64,000 nucleotides of DNA from Blautia hominis (GCA_002270465.1 NQOF01000010.1:62001-126000), one strand, 5' to 3'. Shown: positions 25,885-35,011, counted from the first letter of the stretch. Notes: a model not told the origin generated them from the sequence alone. A program made the numbers and translations.

Positions 25885-26547
25885 CTACTTTCTCAGCTCA
25901 AAGGCTGCTCGGATGATAGACTGTACCGCAGCGGCGATCAAAAAAATGATCCAGGTTACATTCCACCGCATGGTAGTGAAACTGATGATAATATACAGTA
26001 CAGTGGCAAGACTCCATAAGGCACTGTTGACTGCCCGGAAAGTCTGGCGGCTGCCGCCGTTGTATTCCTGCCATTCTCTGAAATCATCTACGATAGTGCC
26101 GTCATTGGCAGTATAGCGGGGGCGGGTCATATTGTTATAGAGCAGCAGACCGGTGGCAGCGGCGATCATTAGAAACATGAGGCATACACCTACGGTATCG
26201 TGGCCTAAACTGTCCGCAATGATGACAGGGACCACACATGTGATATAAAGCATAATGGCTGAGGAGAACAGGATGGCGGATTTGCGCTTCTGTTTTTTAT
26301 GGCTTTCTTCATCAGGGAAGGGGTTGGGATTGTAGCCGGCAGTCAGACTGGACAGCAGCTCATCCACGTCTCCTACGCTGGCTACAGAAATATTAAATGC
26401 CGCTTCCGGGCTTTTGCCTTCAGCCAGAAGGTCATGGTATTTGTCTATAAGGTTCTGAAGAATCTCCTCTTTTAGCTCCACGGCCTGTTTGGTGGGGGGA
26501 ATTTCCCCGAATAAATTGTCCATATATTCCCTGAGTCTATTTTCCAT
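25885..26547 (-). CDS. HAAS/DUF1700-type membrane protein
   Basis: 220 residues. The N-terminal helical HAAS domain (about 1-70: MENRLREYMDNLFGEIPP, ILQNLIDKYHDLLAEGKSPEAAF, VGDVDELLSSL) is followed by four transmembrane helices (about 90-112, 117-135, 175-192, 195-213). Such proteins are usually partners of PadR regulators. It overlaps the padR gene by 11 bp. Confidence 0.82.
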   Translation of the reverse strand: MENRLREYMDNLFGEIPPTKQAVELKEEILQNLIDKYHDLLAEGKSPEAAFNISVASVGDVDELLSSLTAGYNPNPFPDEESHKKQKRKSAILFSSAIMLYITCVVPVIIADSLGHDTVGVCLMFLMIAAATGLLLYNNMTRPRYTANDGTIVDDFREWQEYNGGSRQTFRAVNSALWSLATVLYIIISFTTMRWNVTWIIFLIAAAVQSIIRAAFELRK

Positions 26548-26890
26548 CTTTTACTTCCTCCTTTTTTGATTGGATCAGAACATCAATTAATCGTTTCGCT
26601 GTGTCCCATTCTTCCTTCAGACGTTCATAAGTCCGTTCTCCCTCCGGGGTGATGGAATAGTAGCGCCGACGGGCACCTGTCAGCTCATTGCCCCAATAGG
26701 ATGATATGCAGCCAGCCTCTTCCAGACGTCTGAATGCAGTGTAGAGGGTAGCTTCTTTTAATTCGTACTGTTGATTTGTCTTTCTTTGTATCTCTTTATT
26801 GATCTTATATCCGTAGCTGTCGCCTTCCAGCAGGTGTGCCAGAATAATAGTATCGGTATGGCCGCGAATCAAATCAGAAGCGATCGACAT
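26537..26890 (-). CDS. PadR-family transcriptional regulator
   Basis: 117 residues with the PadR winged helix (ILAHLLEGDSYGYKINKEI, ATLYTAFRRLEEAGCISSYW, GARRRYYSITPEG) and a short dimer helix. It probably represses its own operon through the palindrome at 26931-26951. AGGAGGT precedes the ATG on the minus strand. Confidence 0.9.
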   Translation of the reverse strand: MSIASDLIRGHTDTIILAHLLEGDSYGYKINKEIQRKTNQQYELKEATLYTAFRRLEEAGCISSYWGNELTGARRRYYSITPEGERTYERLKEEWDTAKRLIDVLIQSKKEEVKDGK

Positions 26891-26917
26891 ATAGCATACC
26901 TCCTTTTCTTAGTTACA

Positions 26918-26951
26918 TTTAAACACAAACATACCTCGCCTGTCAAGGTAT
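26918..26951 (-). promoter_or_regulatory. Promoter and operator of the padR operon
   Basis: ATACCT-N9-AGGTAT (26931-26951) overlaps the minus-strand -35 TTGACA (26946-26941); TTTAAA at 26923-26918 lies 17 bp further and could be the -10. The arrangement suits autorepression. Confidence 0.55.
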
Positions 26952-26976
26952 ATTTAAAATTGAAAAAACTACCTTT

Positions 26977-27004
26977 GTGAAACGATTTTTTTCTGCGCAT
27001 ACTA
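26977..27004 (+). promoter_or_regulatory. Sporulation-sigma-like promoter of the cotJ operon
   Basis: CATACTA at 26998-27004 matches the -10 of SigE/SigG promoters. GTGAAAC at 26977-26983, 14 bp upstream, is a weak -35. CotJ genes are SigE-dependent in Bacillus. Element A2 lies between this site and the coding region. Confidence 0.4.
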
Positions 27005-27034
27005 ACAATGCAGAGAAAAATTTGATGTTTTTTG

Positions 27035-27185
27035 GTAACTATTCAGTAGGTCTGCGCTTTCATTGCGTTGACAATAAGAAAGTGTACCACGGCCAAGCAA
27101 AAATTCCATCGCCAAAGGCATCCAAATGCAAAAGGCGATTCTGCATGGATTTTTGCCTGTAACTGTGAGGGTACTGAACAGTTAC
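27035..27185 (-). mobile_element. Family A MITE-like element, copy A2
   Basis: 151 bp, inverse to copy A1, with ends GTAACTATTCAGTA and TACTGAACAGTTAC. The flanking octamers GTTTTTTG and GGTTTTTG match at 7 of 8. Compared with A1 it has about 15 extra bases in the middle that form an additional GCAT/ATGC hairpin. It occupies the leader of the cotJ operon. Confidence 0.8.
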
Positions 27186-27232
27186 GGTTTTTGTCAAAAA
27201 AAGTATTTGCACAGCAGAAAGGAGACGATGAT

Positions 27233-27652
27233 ATGGAACAGCAGCATCTTGCAATAGCCTCCGTTCCCATTCAGAGCTGGGAGACACTCTATGATTGGGA
27301 ACAGGCACTGGCAACGGGAACCATTTTTCCGGGGCTGAACAAGCCTTTCTTTGTATTGGAGGAAACTCCTTATGAAACAGGTTTTAAACCGGATGAAAAC
27401 GCATCCCCCGAGCAGCAGGAGAGGGAGCGGATGATGAAAGAGATCAGTGCACTGAGTTTTGCCCTGGATGATACGGTCCTGTACCTGGACACCCATCCCG
27501 AATCCGCAGAGGCCATGGACCTAAGGAAAACACTCATTGAACAGAGAAAAGTTCTTCTCAAAGCATTTGATGAAAAATTTTATGCTTTGACAAAAGATTG
27601 TATGGGATGTTGGGGAGAAGGCCCCATGCCATGGGAAGGAGCGTGTATCTGA
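27233..27652 (+). CDS. CotJA-CotJB fusion spore-coat protein
   Basis: 139 residues from the ATG at 27233, preceded by AAAGGAG. Residues 1 to about 60 correspond to CotJA (IASVPIQSWETLYDWEQALATG, LNKPFF). Residues about 65-139 correspond to CotJB (LMEISALSFALDD-like core, TVLYLDTHPESAEAMDL, WEGACI tail). These are separate genes in Bacillus cotJABC. The single uninterrupted frame indicates a fusion. It overlaps the cotJC start (TGATG) and probably helps assemble CotJC into the coat. Confidence 0.82.
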   Translation: MEQQHLAIASVPIQSWETLYDWEQALATGTIFPGLNKPFFVLEETPYETGFKPDENASPEQQERERMMKEISALSFALDDTVLYLDTHPESAEAMDLRKTLIEQRKVLLKAFDEKFYALTKDCMGCWGEGPMPWEGACI

Positions 27653-28263
27653 TGTGGACTTATGAAAAAAGACTTCAGTTCCCTGTAAAGATCACAAAAA
27701 CATGTCCGAAGACGGCACAGCTTATCATCAGCCAGTACGGCGGGCCTGACGGAGAGCTTTCGGCATCCATGCGGTATCTGGCTCAGCGTTATACCATGCC
27801 GGTGAAATCGGTAGGCGGACTTTTGACCGATATCGGCACAGAAGAGCTGGCCCATATGGAAATCATATGTGCCATGGTTTATCAGCTTACCAGGGATTTG
27901 ACGGTGGAGCAGGCCCAGGCTGCAGGTTTTGACGCCTACTATATTGACCACACTAAGGCACTGTGGCCCCAGGCTGCGGCAGGTGTTCCTTTTACAGCAC
28001 TGGAATTCCAGTCAAAGGGTGATGCCATTGCGGATCTGACAGAGGATTTGGCTGCAGAGCAGAAAGCCAGGGTGGTATATGATAACCTTCTGCGTATGAT
28101 CACAGACCCGGAAGTAAGGGAACCGCTTAAATTTTTAAGAACAAGAGAGATCGTGCATTTTCAGCGTTTCGGAGAGGCACTGGAGAGAACAAAAGAGAGA
28201 CTGGATTCCAATAATTACTATTATTTTAATCCGGAGTTTGACAAGAAGTTTCTTCAGGACTAA
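27652..28263 (+). CDS. cotJC: Spore coat protein CotJC (Mn-catalase family)
   Basis: 203 residues from the ATG at 27652, overlapping the previous stop. It has the ferritin-like manganese catalase fold with metal ligands in IGTEELAHMEII and in the later REIVHFQRFGEAL segment. CotJC is a coat-associated catalase-like protein made in the mother cell. Its presence is the strongest sign in the window that the organism forms spores. Confidence 0.93.
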   Translation: MWTYEKRLQFPVKITKTCPKTAQLIISQYGGPDGELSASMRYLAQRYTMPVKSVGGLLTDIGTEELAHMEIICAMVYQLTRDLTVEQAQAAGFDAYYIDHTKALWPQAAAGVPFTALEFQSKGDAIADLTEDLAAEQKARVVYDNLLRMITDPEVREPLKFLRTREIVHFQRFGEALERTKERLDSNNYYYFNPEFDKKFLQD

Positions 28264-28282
28264 TAAGATGTCAGCACAATAG

Positions 28283-28329
28283 AAAAAGCCGTTATCTGAA
28301 ATTTTCGTTATCAGATAACGGCCTTTTTT
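28283..28329. terminator. Bidirectional terminator between cotJC and trkH
   Basis: GCCGTTATCTGA (28288-28299) and TCAGATAACGGC (28311-28322) form a perfect 12-bp stem with T-runs on both sides. Confidence 0.88.
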
Positions 28330-29770
28330 AGAATTTTTTCCAGGTGTCCCTGGTAAACAGCAGGAGGATGGGGAATAATTCCAGTCTTCCCGCAAGCATA
28401 TCAAAGATCAGGATCAATTTGGCTCCGCCGGAAAATATAGAGAAGTTCTGAGTAGGCCCAACCAGTTCAAGTCCAGGTCCGATGTTGTTCAAAGTGGCGG
28501 CGACACTGGTAAAATTGGTTATCAGGTCGTGATTGTCAAAACTGATCAACAGGGCAGAGAAAGCAAACACCAGTACATAGGCGATCATGAATACATTGGT
28601 GGAGCGGACAACCTCATGCTCAACCAGTTTTTCATCCATTTTGATTTTCTTGATACTGCGCGGATGCAGGAACTGACGCAGTTCTTTTTGGATGGTCTTC
28701 ATCAGAATGACAAAACGTGACACCTTGATACCACCGCCGGTACTGCCTGCGCAGGCACCCACGAACATCAGGATGACCAGAATCGTTCGGGACATTTCCG
28801 GCCACGTGTTAAAGTCCGTGGTGGCAAATCCGGTAGTAGTGATAATGGAAGCCACCTGGAATGCCACTTGCTGCAGGGATTCACCGATACTGCCGTAAAT
28901 ATGGTACACATTAAATGTAATAGTGACGATGGCAATGGCAATGATAGCCAGATACCAGCGCACTTCCTCAATGTGGAGGGCCTGCCTCAGCTTGCCGCTT
29001 ATTATCAGGAAATAAGCACTGAAATTGACGCCGAATAATATCATGAATACAGTGACAACCACCTGAATGTAGGTGGAATAACTGGCAATACTGTCATTTT
29101 TGATACCAAATCCACCGGTACCTGCCGTTCCGAAGGCAGTGGTCAGTGCATCAAACACAGGCATACCGCCGCAGAGAAGGAAAAGAATCTCCAACAGGGT
29201 AAGTGCCAGATAAATGCCGTACAGGATTTTAGCGGTGGACTGTACTTTTGGAACCAGCTTGCTGACAGAGGGGCCAGGGCTTTCCGCTTTCATAAGATTC
29301 ATATGGTAGCCGCCGCCGGTCAGAGGAAGCAGGGAGAGCAGAAATACAAGTACCCCCATACCTCCGATCCAGTGGGTAAAACTCCTCCAGAACAGGATAC
29401 AGTGGGAAAGGGATTCTACCTCCGTCAGGATACTGGCACCTGTAGTGGTAAATCCGGACACGGTTTCAAAGATTGCATCAATAACATTGGGAATGGAGCC
29501 GCTGAATATAAACGGCAGCGCTCCCATGATACTGAGCACGATCCAGCTCAGCGCTACGGTGACAAAGCCTTCTTTTGTATAAAATATTTTGTTCTTTGGC
29601 TTTCTCTGAGTCAGAGGTATGCCGATGAGGAGGCACAGAAGCATGGCCAGCACAAAAGCCCACCCGCTGGATTCCTTGTATATCATGGCGACAATACAGG
29701 GAAGGAGCATAAAAAGTGCCTCAAAATTTAAGATCCATCCTATAATATAGGAAATAATTGAGTAATTCAT
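28328..29770 (-). CDS. trkH: Potassium uptake protein TrkH family
   Basis: 480 residues, membrane-embedded K+ translocating subunit with four pore-loop repeats; selectivity-filter segments include FTTTGAS, FGTAGTGGFGI and TTTGFATTDF, and GACAGSTGGGIKVSRF marks the last repeats. It follows trkA by 15 bp in the same operon, forming a KtrAB/TrkAH-type system for K+ homeostasis. Confidence 0.94.
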   Translation of the reverse strand: MNYSIISYIIGWILNFEALFMLLPCIVAMIYKESSGWAFVLAMLLCLLIGIPLTQRKPKNKIFYTKEGFVTVALSWIVLSIMGALPFIFSGSIPNVIDAIFETVSGFTTTGASILTEVESLSHCILFWRSFTHWIGGMGVLVFLLSLLPLTGGGYHMNLMKAESPGPSVSKLVPKVQSTAKILYGIYLALTLLEILFLLCGGMPVFDALTTAFGTAGTGGFGIKNDSIASYSTYIQVVVTVFMILFGVNFSAYFLIISGKLRQALHIEEVRWYLAIIAIAIVTITFNVYHIYGSIGESLQQVAFQVASIITTTGFATTDFNTWPEMSRTILVILMFVGACAGSTGGGIKVSRFVILMKTIQKELRQFLHPRSIKKIKMDEKLVEHEVVRSTNVFMIAYVLVFAFSALLISFDNHDLITNFTSVAATLNNIGPGLELVGPTQNFSIFSGGAKLILIFDMLAGRLELFPILLLFTRDTWKKF

Positions 29771-29785
29771 TTCATCCCTCGTAAA

Positions 29786-31147
29786 TTATTTATTTTTCAG
29801 TATATCTTTAATGTCGTGCAGCCCCTTCACAGTGGTGACCACGATCACAGTGTCCCCAAGCTGAATACTGTCCTGTCCCCGGGGAATGGTGATTTTTCCT
29901 TTTCTGTTGATACAGGTGATCAGCAGATTGTCCCGGATATTCAGGTCGGCAAGCGGTATGTTTAAGAAGGTGCAGTCCTCGTGTACAGAGAATTCCAGAG
30001 CTTCCGCTTTGTTGTCCAGGATCTGGTAGAGGGTTTCCACATTGCTTCCGATGCTGTTCTGCATAGCCCGCACATACTGCAGGATGTAATCAGCGGTCAG
30101 ATATTTGGGATATATGACGCTGCCGATGTCCAGGCCTTCAATGATATCGTCAAAGGCGATACGGTTTACTTTTGATATCAGCTTGGCATTGCTGTTCTTT
30201 TTGGCAAACAGAGCTAGGAGAATGTTCTCCTCGTCCAGGTTGGTGAGTGTTACAAAAGATTCTACACGTGTCAGGCCTTCTTCCAGAAGAAGATTTTTAT
30301 CGGTGCCGTCACCGTTTATGATCGTCGCGTCAGGGAGAAGCTCACTTAACTGTTCGCAGCGGTCCTTGTCGGCCTCCACGATCAATACCCGGATCTTCAT
30401 AGCCAGAAGAAGCTTTGCCAGGTAAAAGGAGAGGGTACTGCCGCCCACGATCATGGTACTCTTGACCTGGTGGGTGTGAATGCCGATCCTCTTGAAGAAC
30501 AGCGCGGAATTTACCGGGGAGGCAATGATAGAAATAATGTCGTTGTCTCTCAAAACAAAATTACCGGAGGGAATGCTCACCTCGTCTCCGCGCTCTACCG
30601 CACATATGAGGATACTGTTTTTATAGCGCTCTGCTACTTCCATGACAGTGGTCTGATCCAGATTAAATTCTGGTTTTAACTTGAATTTCAGAAGTTCGAC
30701 CCTGCCTTTGGCAAAGGTGTCAATCTTAATGGCAGATGGAAAACGCAGAAGCCTTGAGATCTCAATAGCTGCGGCATGTTCCGGATTGATGATCATGGAA
30801 ATGCCCAGACGCTCCTTGATAAAGCCAAGTTCTTTGCTGTACACAGGGTTTCGTACCCTGGCGATGGTGTGACATTTGCTGACCTTTTTGGCGATCAGGC
30901 AGCAGAGAAGGTTCAGTTCGTCGGAACCGGTCACCGCAATGAGGATGTCAGCCGTTTCGATGCCGGCATCCAGCAGGGTATTAATACTGGATGCATTGCC
31001 CAGTACGCCCATGATATCTGCGTCTTCTGAAATGTCCTGGACCTTTTTGGCGATTATATCGACCATAACTATATTGTGTCCTTCGTTGCTGAGCTGTTCG
31101 GCAAGGGTACGGCCCACTTTACCACTGCCTAAAATGATGATTTTCAT
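29786..31147 (-). CDS. trkA: Trk potassium regulatory protein TrkA
   Basis: 453 residues with two RCK_N-RCK_C units: Rossmann motifs GSGKVGRTLAEQL (residue 7) and MIVGGSTLSFYLAKLL (about 230), each followed by a TrkA_C beta domain. It binds NAD(H)/ATP at the cytoplasmic face and gates TrkH. First gene of the trk operon. Confidence 0.94.
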   Translation of the reverse strand: MKIIILGSGKVGRTLAEQLSNEGHNIVMVDIIAKKVQDISEDADIMGVLGNASSINTLLDAGIETADILIAVTGSDELNLLCCLIAKKVSKCHTIARVRNPVYSKELGFIKERLGISMIINPEHAAAIEISRLLRFPSAIKIDTFAKGRVELLKFKLKPEFNLDQTTVMEVAERYKNSILICAVERGDEVSIPSGNFVLRDNDIISIIASPVNSALFFKRIGIHTHQVKSTMIVGGSTLSFYLAKLLLAMKIRVLIVEADKDRCEQLSELLPDATIINGDGTDKNLLLEEGLTRVESFVTLTNLDEENILLALFAKKNSNAKLISKVNRIAFDDIIEGLDIGSVIYPKYLTADYILQYVRAMQNSIGSNVETLYQILDNKAEALEFSVHEDCTFLNIPLADLNIRDNLLITCINRKGKITIPRGQDSIQLGDTVIVVTTVKGLHDIKDILKNK

Positions 31148-31303
31148 AACTTCCTCCAGTAATTAAAATTGTATAAAAAAAATATACCTGACATAAAGAT
31201 TTTATAAAGGGATATCGTCCAATCATTATAACACCACTTGCAGTTTTTTTAAATCATAGAATCATAAATTTTTCTGTTTTTTATAGGAAATTTATAGTGA
31301 AAT

Positions 31304-31332
31304 TTGACAAAAAGAGAAGATTCTGCTATACA
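31304..31332 (+). promoter_or_regulatory. Strong SigA-type promoter
   Basis: Perfect TTGACA (31304-31309), 17-bp spacer, TATACA (31327-31332), 31 bp upstream of a 62-codon gene. Confidence 0.75.
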
Positions 31333-31363
31333 TAATTCAAAAGATAGAAAAAGGGAGCGGATT

Positions 31364-31552
31364 ATGGAAAAAAAGAAAACAGCTAACTGCGAATATTGCA
31401 GTAATTATGTCTATGATGAGGAATACGGCTATTATAGCTGCGACGTGAATTTGGACGAGGACGAGATGGGCAGATTTATGACCAATACTTTCCAAAACTG
31501 TCCTTACTTCCAGATGAATGATGAGTATAAAATTGTTAGAAAGCAGATGTAA
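31364..31552 (+). CDS. Small cysteine-rich protein (DUF6472-like)
   Basis: 62 residues. Four cysteines (CEYCSNYVYDEE, YYSCDVNLDEDEMGRF, NCPYFQ) could bind one metal ion. The pattern with NCPYFQMNDEYKIVRKQM matches a small Firmicutes family I associate with DUF6472. The ATG at 31364 is preceded by GGGAGCGG. It has its own strong promoter and terminator, so it is a real monocistronic gene; the role is unknown. Confidence 0.8.
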   Translation: MEKKKTANCEYCSNYVYDEEYGYYSCDVNLDEDEMGRFMTNTFQNCPYFQMNDEYKIVRKQM

Positions 31553-31556
31553 AAGA

Positions 31557-31604
31557 AGAAGCTGTGCCCAGACAGGATATTCAGTCAGGGTACAGCTTCT
31601 TTTG
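31557..31604 (+). terminator. Terminator of the small cysteine protein gene
   Basis: AGAAGCTGT (31557-31565) pairs with ACAGCTTCT (31592-31600) and is followed by TTT. Confidence 0.75.
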
Positions 31605-31630
31605 GGTATACAGGCAGACCTGTTAATGTA

Positions 31631-34600
31631 TTATGAAAGGTTCTTTTTATAAAGAATACGGATGGAATTGAGCACGCACAGAATAGCAACACCGGTGTCT
31701 GCAAAGACAGCCATCCACATGGACGCAAATCCAAAAAGACCGAGTATCATAACCAAAACTTTTATGATCAGGGCGAAGATAACATTCTGCCAGGAAATGC
31801 GGCTGGTGGCTCTGGCAATGGATAATGCCTGGGGTACTGCCTCCATGGAAGAATTCATAAATACCACGTCGGCTGCCTCTATGGCAGCATCGGCACCGCT
31901 TCCCATGGCAGCGCCCACATCGGCACCTGCCAGTACCGGTGCATCGTTGATACCGTCACCTACGAACATGACAGAGCCGTATGTGTTGCGCAGCCGTGTC
32001 AGTTCATTTAGTTTATCCTGGGGCAGGAGACGGGCCCGCACTTCCTCAATGCCCGCTGCTTTGGCTACTGCCAGAGCTGTCTCCTGGGCGTCACCGGTCA
32101 GCATGGCAGGGGTGATGCCCATATCCTTTATCTTTTTAACCGCAGATTTGGCATCCCCTTTCAGGGTATCGGCGATGACAAGGCAGCCTACATAGGTTTT
32201 ATCTTTTGCGGCAAAGACTTCTGCGCCCAGGCCGTCAGTGGAGATATTTTCCATAGGGATATGGAACTTTTCCATCAGTTTGCGGTTGCCGCATAGAATT
32301 TCTGAACCGTTTATAAATGCATGGATTCCGCAGCCTGCGATTTCCTCCACAGAATCCGGGCGTTTGATGGGGAGACCTTTTCCCTGTGCTGCAGTGACGA
32401 TACTGTTTGCAATGGGATGGGAGGAAGTGGATTCACAGGCAGCGCAGAGTTCCAGAAGGTCATCCGCGTTCATATGGCCGGCAGGGAGAACTGTCTGCAG
32501 GACAAAATTTCCTTCTGTCAGGGTTCCTGTTTTATCCATAATAACTGCATTTACACCCTTCATAGCTTCCAGGGACACGCCGCCTTTAAAAAGAATGCCT
32601 CTCTTGGAGCCGGCCCCGATCCCGGAGAAAAATGCAAGGGGTACACTTAAAACAAGGGCACAGGGACAACTGATCACCAGGAAAGTAAGTGCTGTGTATA
32701 CCCAATGGTTCCAGTCACCGGTGATCAGGGAGGGGATAATTGCGGTTGCCAGTGCAAGAAATACAACAAATGGTGTGTATACTCTTGCGAAACGTGTAAT
32801 GAACCGGTCAATTTTGGGCTTGTTGGCAGCAGCGTTCTCCACAGAATCCAGAATACGTGTCACCATGGATTCCTCCAGTACTTTTTCAACGCGTACCTTT
32901 AAGAGGCCGGAAGTATTGACGCATCCGGAGGTCAGTTCATCTCCGAATCCTGCTTTGACAGGCACGGGTTCTCCGGTCACGGGGGAGGTGTCGATACGGC
33001 TTTCACCCTCGATCACCACGCTGTCCAAAGGAATCCGGTCGCCGGGTCGGATAAGGATAATATCGCCCACCACTGCATCCCCGGCTGCGATGGTCTTTGT
33101 ATCATCTCCGATAACCAGGGTGACGGTTTCCGGTCTCATGTCGACCGCGTCCATGATCTGGGAGCGGCTTCTCTCCACAGCTTTGTGCTCAAAGTATTCT
33201 CCGATACGGTAAAACAGCATTACACCCACAGCTTCAGGGTATTCCCGGATGATGATGGCGCCAATGGTGGCGACGCTCATCAGGAAGTTTTCATCGAACA
33301 CGTGGCCCTTTGTCAGGTTACGGAGGGCAGTCAGGACAATTCTTCCGCCCAACAGTACATAGGCGGTCAGAAGCACTAAAAGGGACGGTATCTCCATACC
33401 CATATGTTCCAGTACTTCCCCTGCAACGAACAGGACAGCGCCGGTACAGAGGGCAAGGATCGTTTTTGTATCCTGTGAGAGCACCCTTGTGGGGGGGACT
33501 ACGTCCCCGATCGGCAGGGTATCTGCACTTTTCGGGGTAGTATCCTTTGCCTTGAGCGTTACACCGCTCTCAATGTCGGTACAGATTTTTTGGATCCGAT
33601 CCAGCAGAATGTCAGGGTCACGTTTTGCGGTGACGCGGAGCTGGTGTGTGGCAAAAGTCAGGGTGGCATTGGATACCTCCGGGAGAGCGTTTATCTTTTC
33701 CTCCATTTTGGACGCGCAGTGGGCGCAGCCCAGATTTTCGATCAGGTATGTTTTGGTGGTAAATGCACCGGGCATTTTGAAGCGGGGCACTACATCTACC
33801 TGCGACTCAATAGAGGCACAGATTTCCTGGATCCGCGGTAAAAGGGATGCATGGTCCCTGGCTGATAGGCGGAGCTGGTTCGTGGCAAAAGTGATAGTGG
33901 CATACTCTACACCGGGAAGTTCTTTGATTTTGGCTTCCATTTTAGCGGCGCAGTTTGCACAGCCCAGGTTTTTCAGGATATAGACTTTCTTTTCGCAGTC
34001 GGCATCCGGCATATGACACTTGCAGTTTGCAAGACTCTCGCCGCAGATATCACAGTATTCCTCATGCGGGTGGCACAATTGGCACTGGCAGTCCTTGGGA
34101 TGACCAGGCGTGTGATGGGATTCCTCATGTCCGTGTTCATGCTCACAGCCGCAGTCACAGTTTTCCTCGTGGTGATGGTTGCCGCGATTGTGTTCATGGG
34201 AATGCTCATCATGGTCGCGATCACAGCCGCAATGTTCCTCGTGGTGGCAGTTGTCGTGATGGTGTTCATGAGAGTGCTCGTCATGGTCATGGTCGCAGCC
34301 GCAGTCACAATGTTCCTCGTGATGACGGTTGTCGTGAAGGTGTTCATGGGAGTGCTCGTCATGGTCATGGTCGCAGCCGCAGTTACAGTAGTCATGTTGC
34401 TGCTGCTCATCGTGATAATGCTCATGGGAATGTTCGTCATGGTCATGTCCACATCCGCAGTCGCAGTGTTCCTCATGTTGGTGGCTGTCGTTAAGATGAT
34501 CATGAGAGTGCCCGTCATGGTTATGCTGACACCCACAGTCGCAGTGTTCCTCATGTTGGTGGCTGTCGTTAAGATGATCATGTGAGTGCCCGTCATGGTC

Positions 34601-34939
34601 ATGCTGGCATTCAGAGTCGCAGTGTTCCTCATGTTGGTGGGTGTCATGATATTGCTCATGGGAATGTTCGTCATGGTCATGCCCGCACCCACAATCACAA
34701 TGTTCATCGTGGTGGTGGGTGTCATGATAGTGCTCATGGGAATGCGCGCCATGGTCATGTCCGCACCCACAGTCGCAATGTTCATGGTGTTGTTGCTCAT
34801 CGTGATAGTGCTCATGGGAATGCTCGCCATGGTCATGTCCGCATCCGCACTCACAGTGTTCATCATGCAGATGTTCATGATTAGGTTCTTTTTCATACCT
34901 CTGCTGACTTATGGAAGAATTTTTTTTATCTTGTTTCAT
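31631..34939 (-). CDS. Heavy-metal P1B-type ATPase with long His/Cys repeat N-terminus
   Basis: 1102 residues from the ATG at 34939 (GGAGGG seven bases upstream); a TTG at 34954 lies in that site. Residues about 20-275 are nine or ten near-identical 26-residue units rich in HDHDEHSHEH and CDCGC, then a CxC/CxxC knuckle region. Two HMA domains follow (GCANCAAKM and GCAHCASKM), then the ATPase core: CPC in the membrane, DKTGTLTEG, SSHPIANS, MLTGD and GDGINDAPVLAGADVG. This is a CadA/ZntA-like exporter of Zn, Cd, Pb or Co. The repeat region probably stores or senses metal. It is several times longer than in usual family members. Confidence 0.93.
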   Translation of the reverse strand: MKQDKKNSSISQQRYEKEPNHEHLHDEHCECGCGHDHGEHSHEHYHDEQQHHEHCDCGCGHDHGAHSHEHYHDTHHHDEHCDCGCGHDHDEHSHEQYHDTHQHEEHCDSECQHDHDGHSHDHLNDSHQHEEHCDCGCQHNHDGHSHDHLNDSHQHEEHCDCGCGHDHDEHSHEHYHDEQQQHDYCNCGCDHDHDEHSHEHLHDNRHHEEHCDCGCDHDHDEHSHEHHHDNCHHEEHCGCDRDHDEHSHEHNRGNHHHEENCDCGCEHEHGHEESHHTPGHPKDCQCQLCHPHEEYCDICGESLANCKCHMPDADCEKKVYILKNLGCANCAAKMEAKIKELPGVEYATITFATNQLRLSARDHASLLPRIQEICASIESQVDVVPRFKMPGAFTTKTYLIENLGCAHCASKMEEKINALPEVSNATLTFATHQLRVTAKRDPDILLDRIQKICTDIESGVTLKAKDTTPKSADTLPIGDVVPPTRVLSQDTKTILALCTGAVLFVAGEVLEHMGMEIPSLLVLLTAYVLLGGRIVLTALRNLTKGHVFDENFLMSVATIGAIIIREYPEAVGVMLFYRIGEYFEHKAVERSRSQIMDAVDMRPETVTLVIGDDTKTIAAGDAVVGDIILIRPGDRIPLDSVVIEGESRIDTSPVTGEPVPVKAGFGDELTSGCVNTSGLLKVRVEKVLEESMVTRILDSVENAAANKPKIDRFITRFARVYTPFVVFLALATAIIPSLITGDWNHWVYTALTFLVISCPCALVLSVPLAFFSGIGAGSKRGILFKGGVSLEAMKGVNAVIMDKTGTLTEGNFVLQTVLPAGHMNADDLLELCAACESTSSHPIANSIVTAAQGKGLPIKRPDSVEEIAGCGIHAFINGSEILCGNRKLMEKFHIPMENISTDGLGAEVFAAKDKTYVGCLVIADTLKGDAKSAVKKIKDMGITPAMLTGDAQETALAVAKAAGIEEVRARLLPQDKLNELTRLRNTYGSVMFVGDGINDAPVLAGADVGAAMGSGADAAIEAADVVFMNSSMEAVPQALSIARATSRISWQNVIFALIIKVLVMILGLFGFASMWMAVFADTGVAILCVLNSIRILYKKNLS
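34117..34882 (-). repeat. In-frame 78-bp tandem repeats in the P-type ATPase gene
   Basis: Nine or ten direct repeats of 78 bp encode the His/Cys units. They are polymorphic but clearly homologous and stay in frame, so unit number can change by slippage without breaking the gene. Confidence 0.85.
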
Positions 34940-34991
34940 ATTCGGACCCTCCAAATATATTTTTTACCTATGTAATGATAGTATATTAATC

Positions 34992-35011
34992 ATATGAATA
35001 TCTGTTCATAT
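34992..35011. promoter_or_regulatory. SmtB/ArsR-type operator candidate
   Basis: ATATGAA-N6-TTCATAT is a perfect 7-bp inverted repeat 53 bp upstream of the ATPase start, close to the ATATGAACA-type sites of CzrA/SmtB metal sensors. No such regulator is encoded in the window. Confidence 0.55.

Noticed and set aside
26898-27232. Riboswitch or T-box in the cotJ leader
   Set aside because: The strong stems there are accounted for by the family A element with its target duplication.
34117-34882. Regular repeats that could suggest a CRISPR array
   Set aside because: The units are contiguous without unique spacers and encode an in-frame protein repeat; no cas genes are present.
33955-34975. Several overlapping plus-strand and minus-strand frames in the His-rich region
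   Set aside because: They are alternative frames of the 78-bp coding repeats; periodic composition keeps all frames free of stops. Only the ATPase frame continues into recognised domains.
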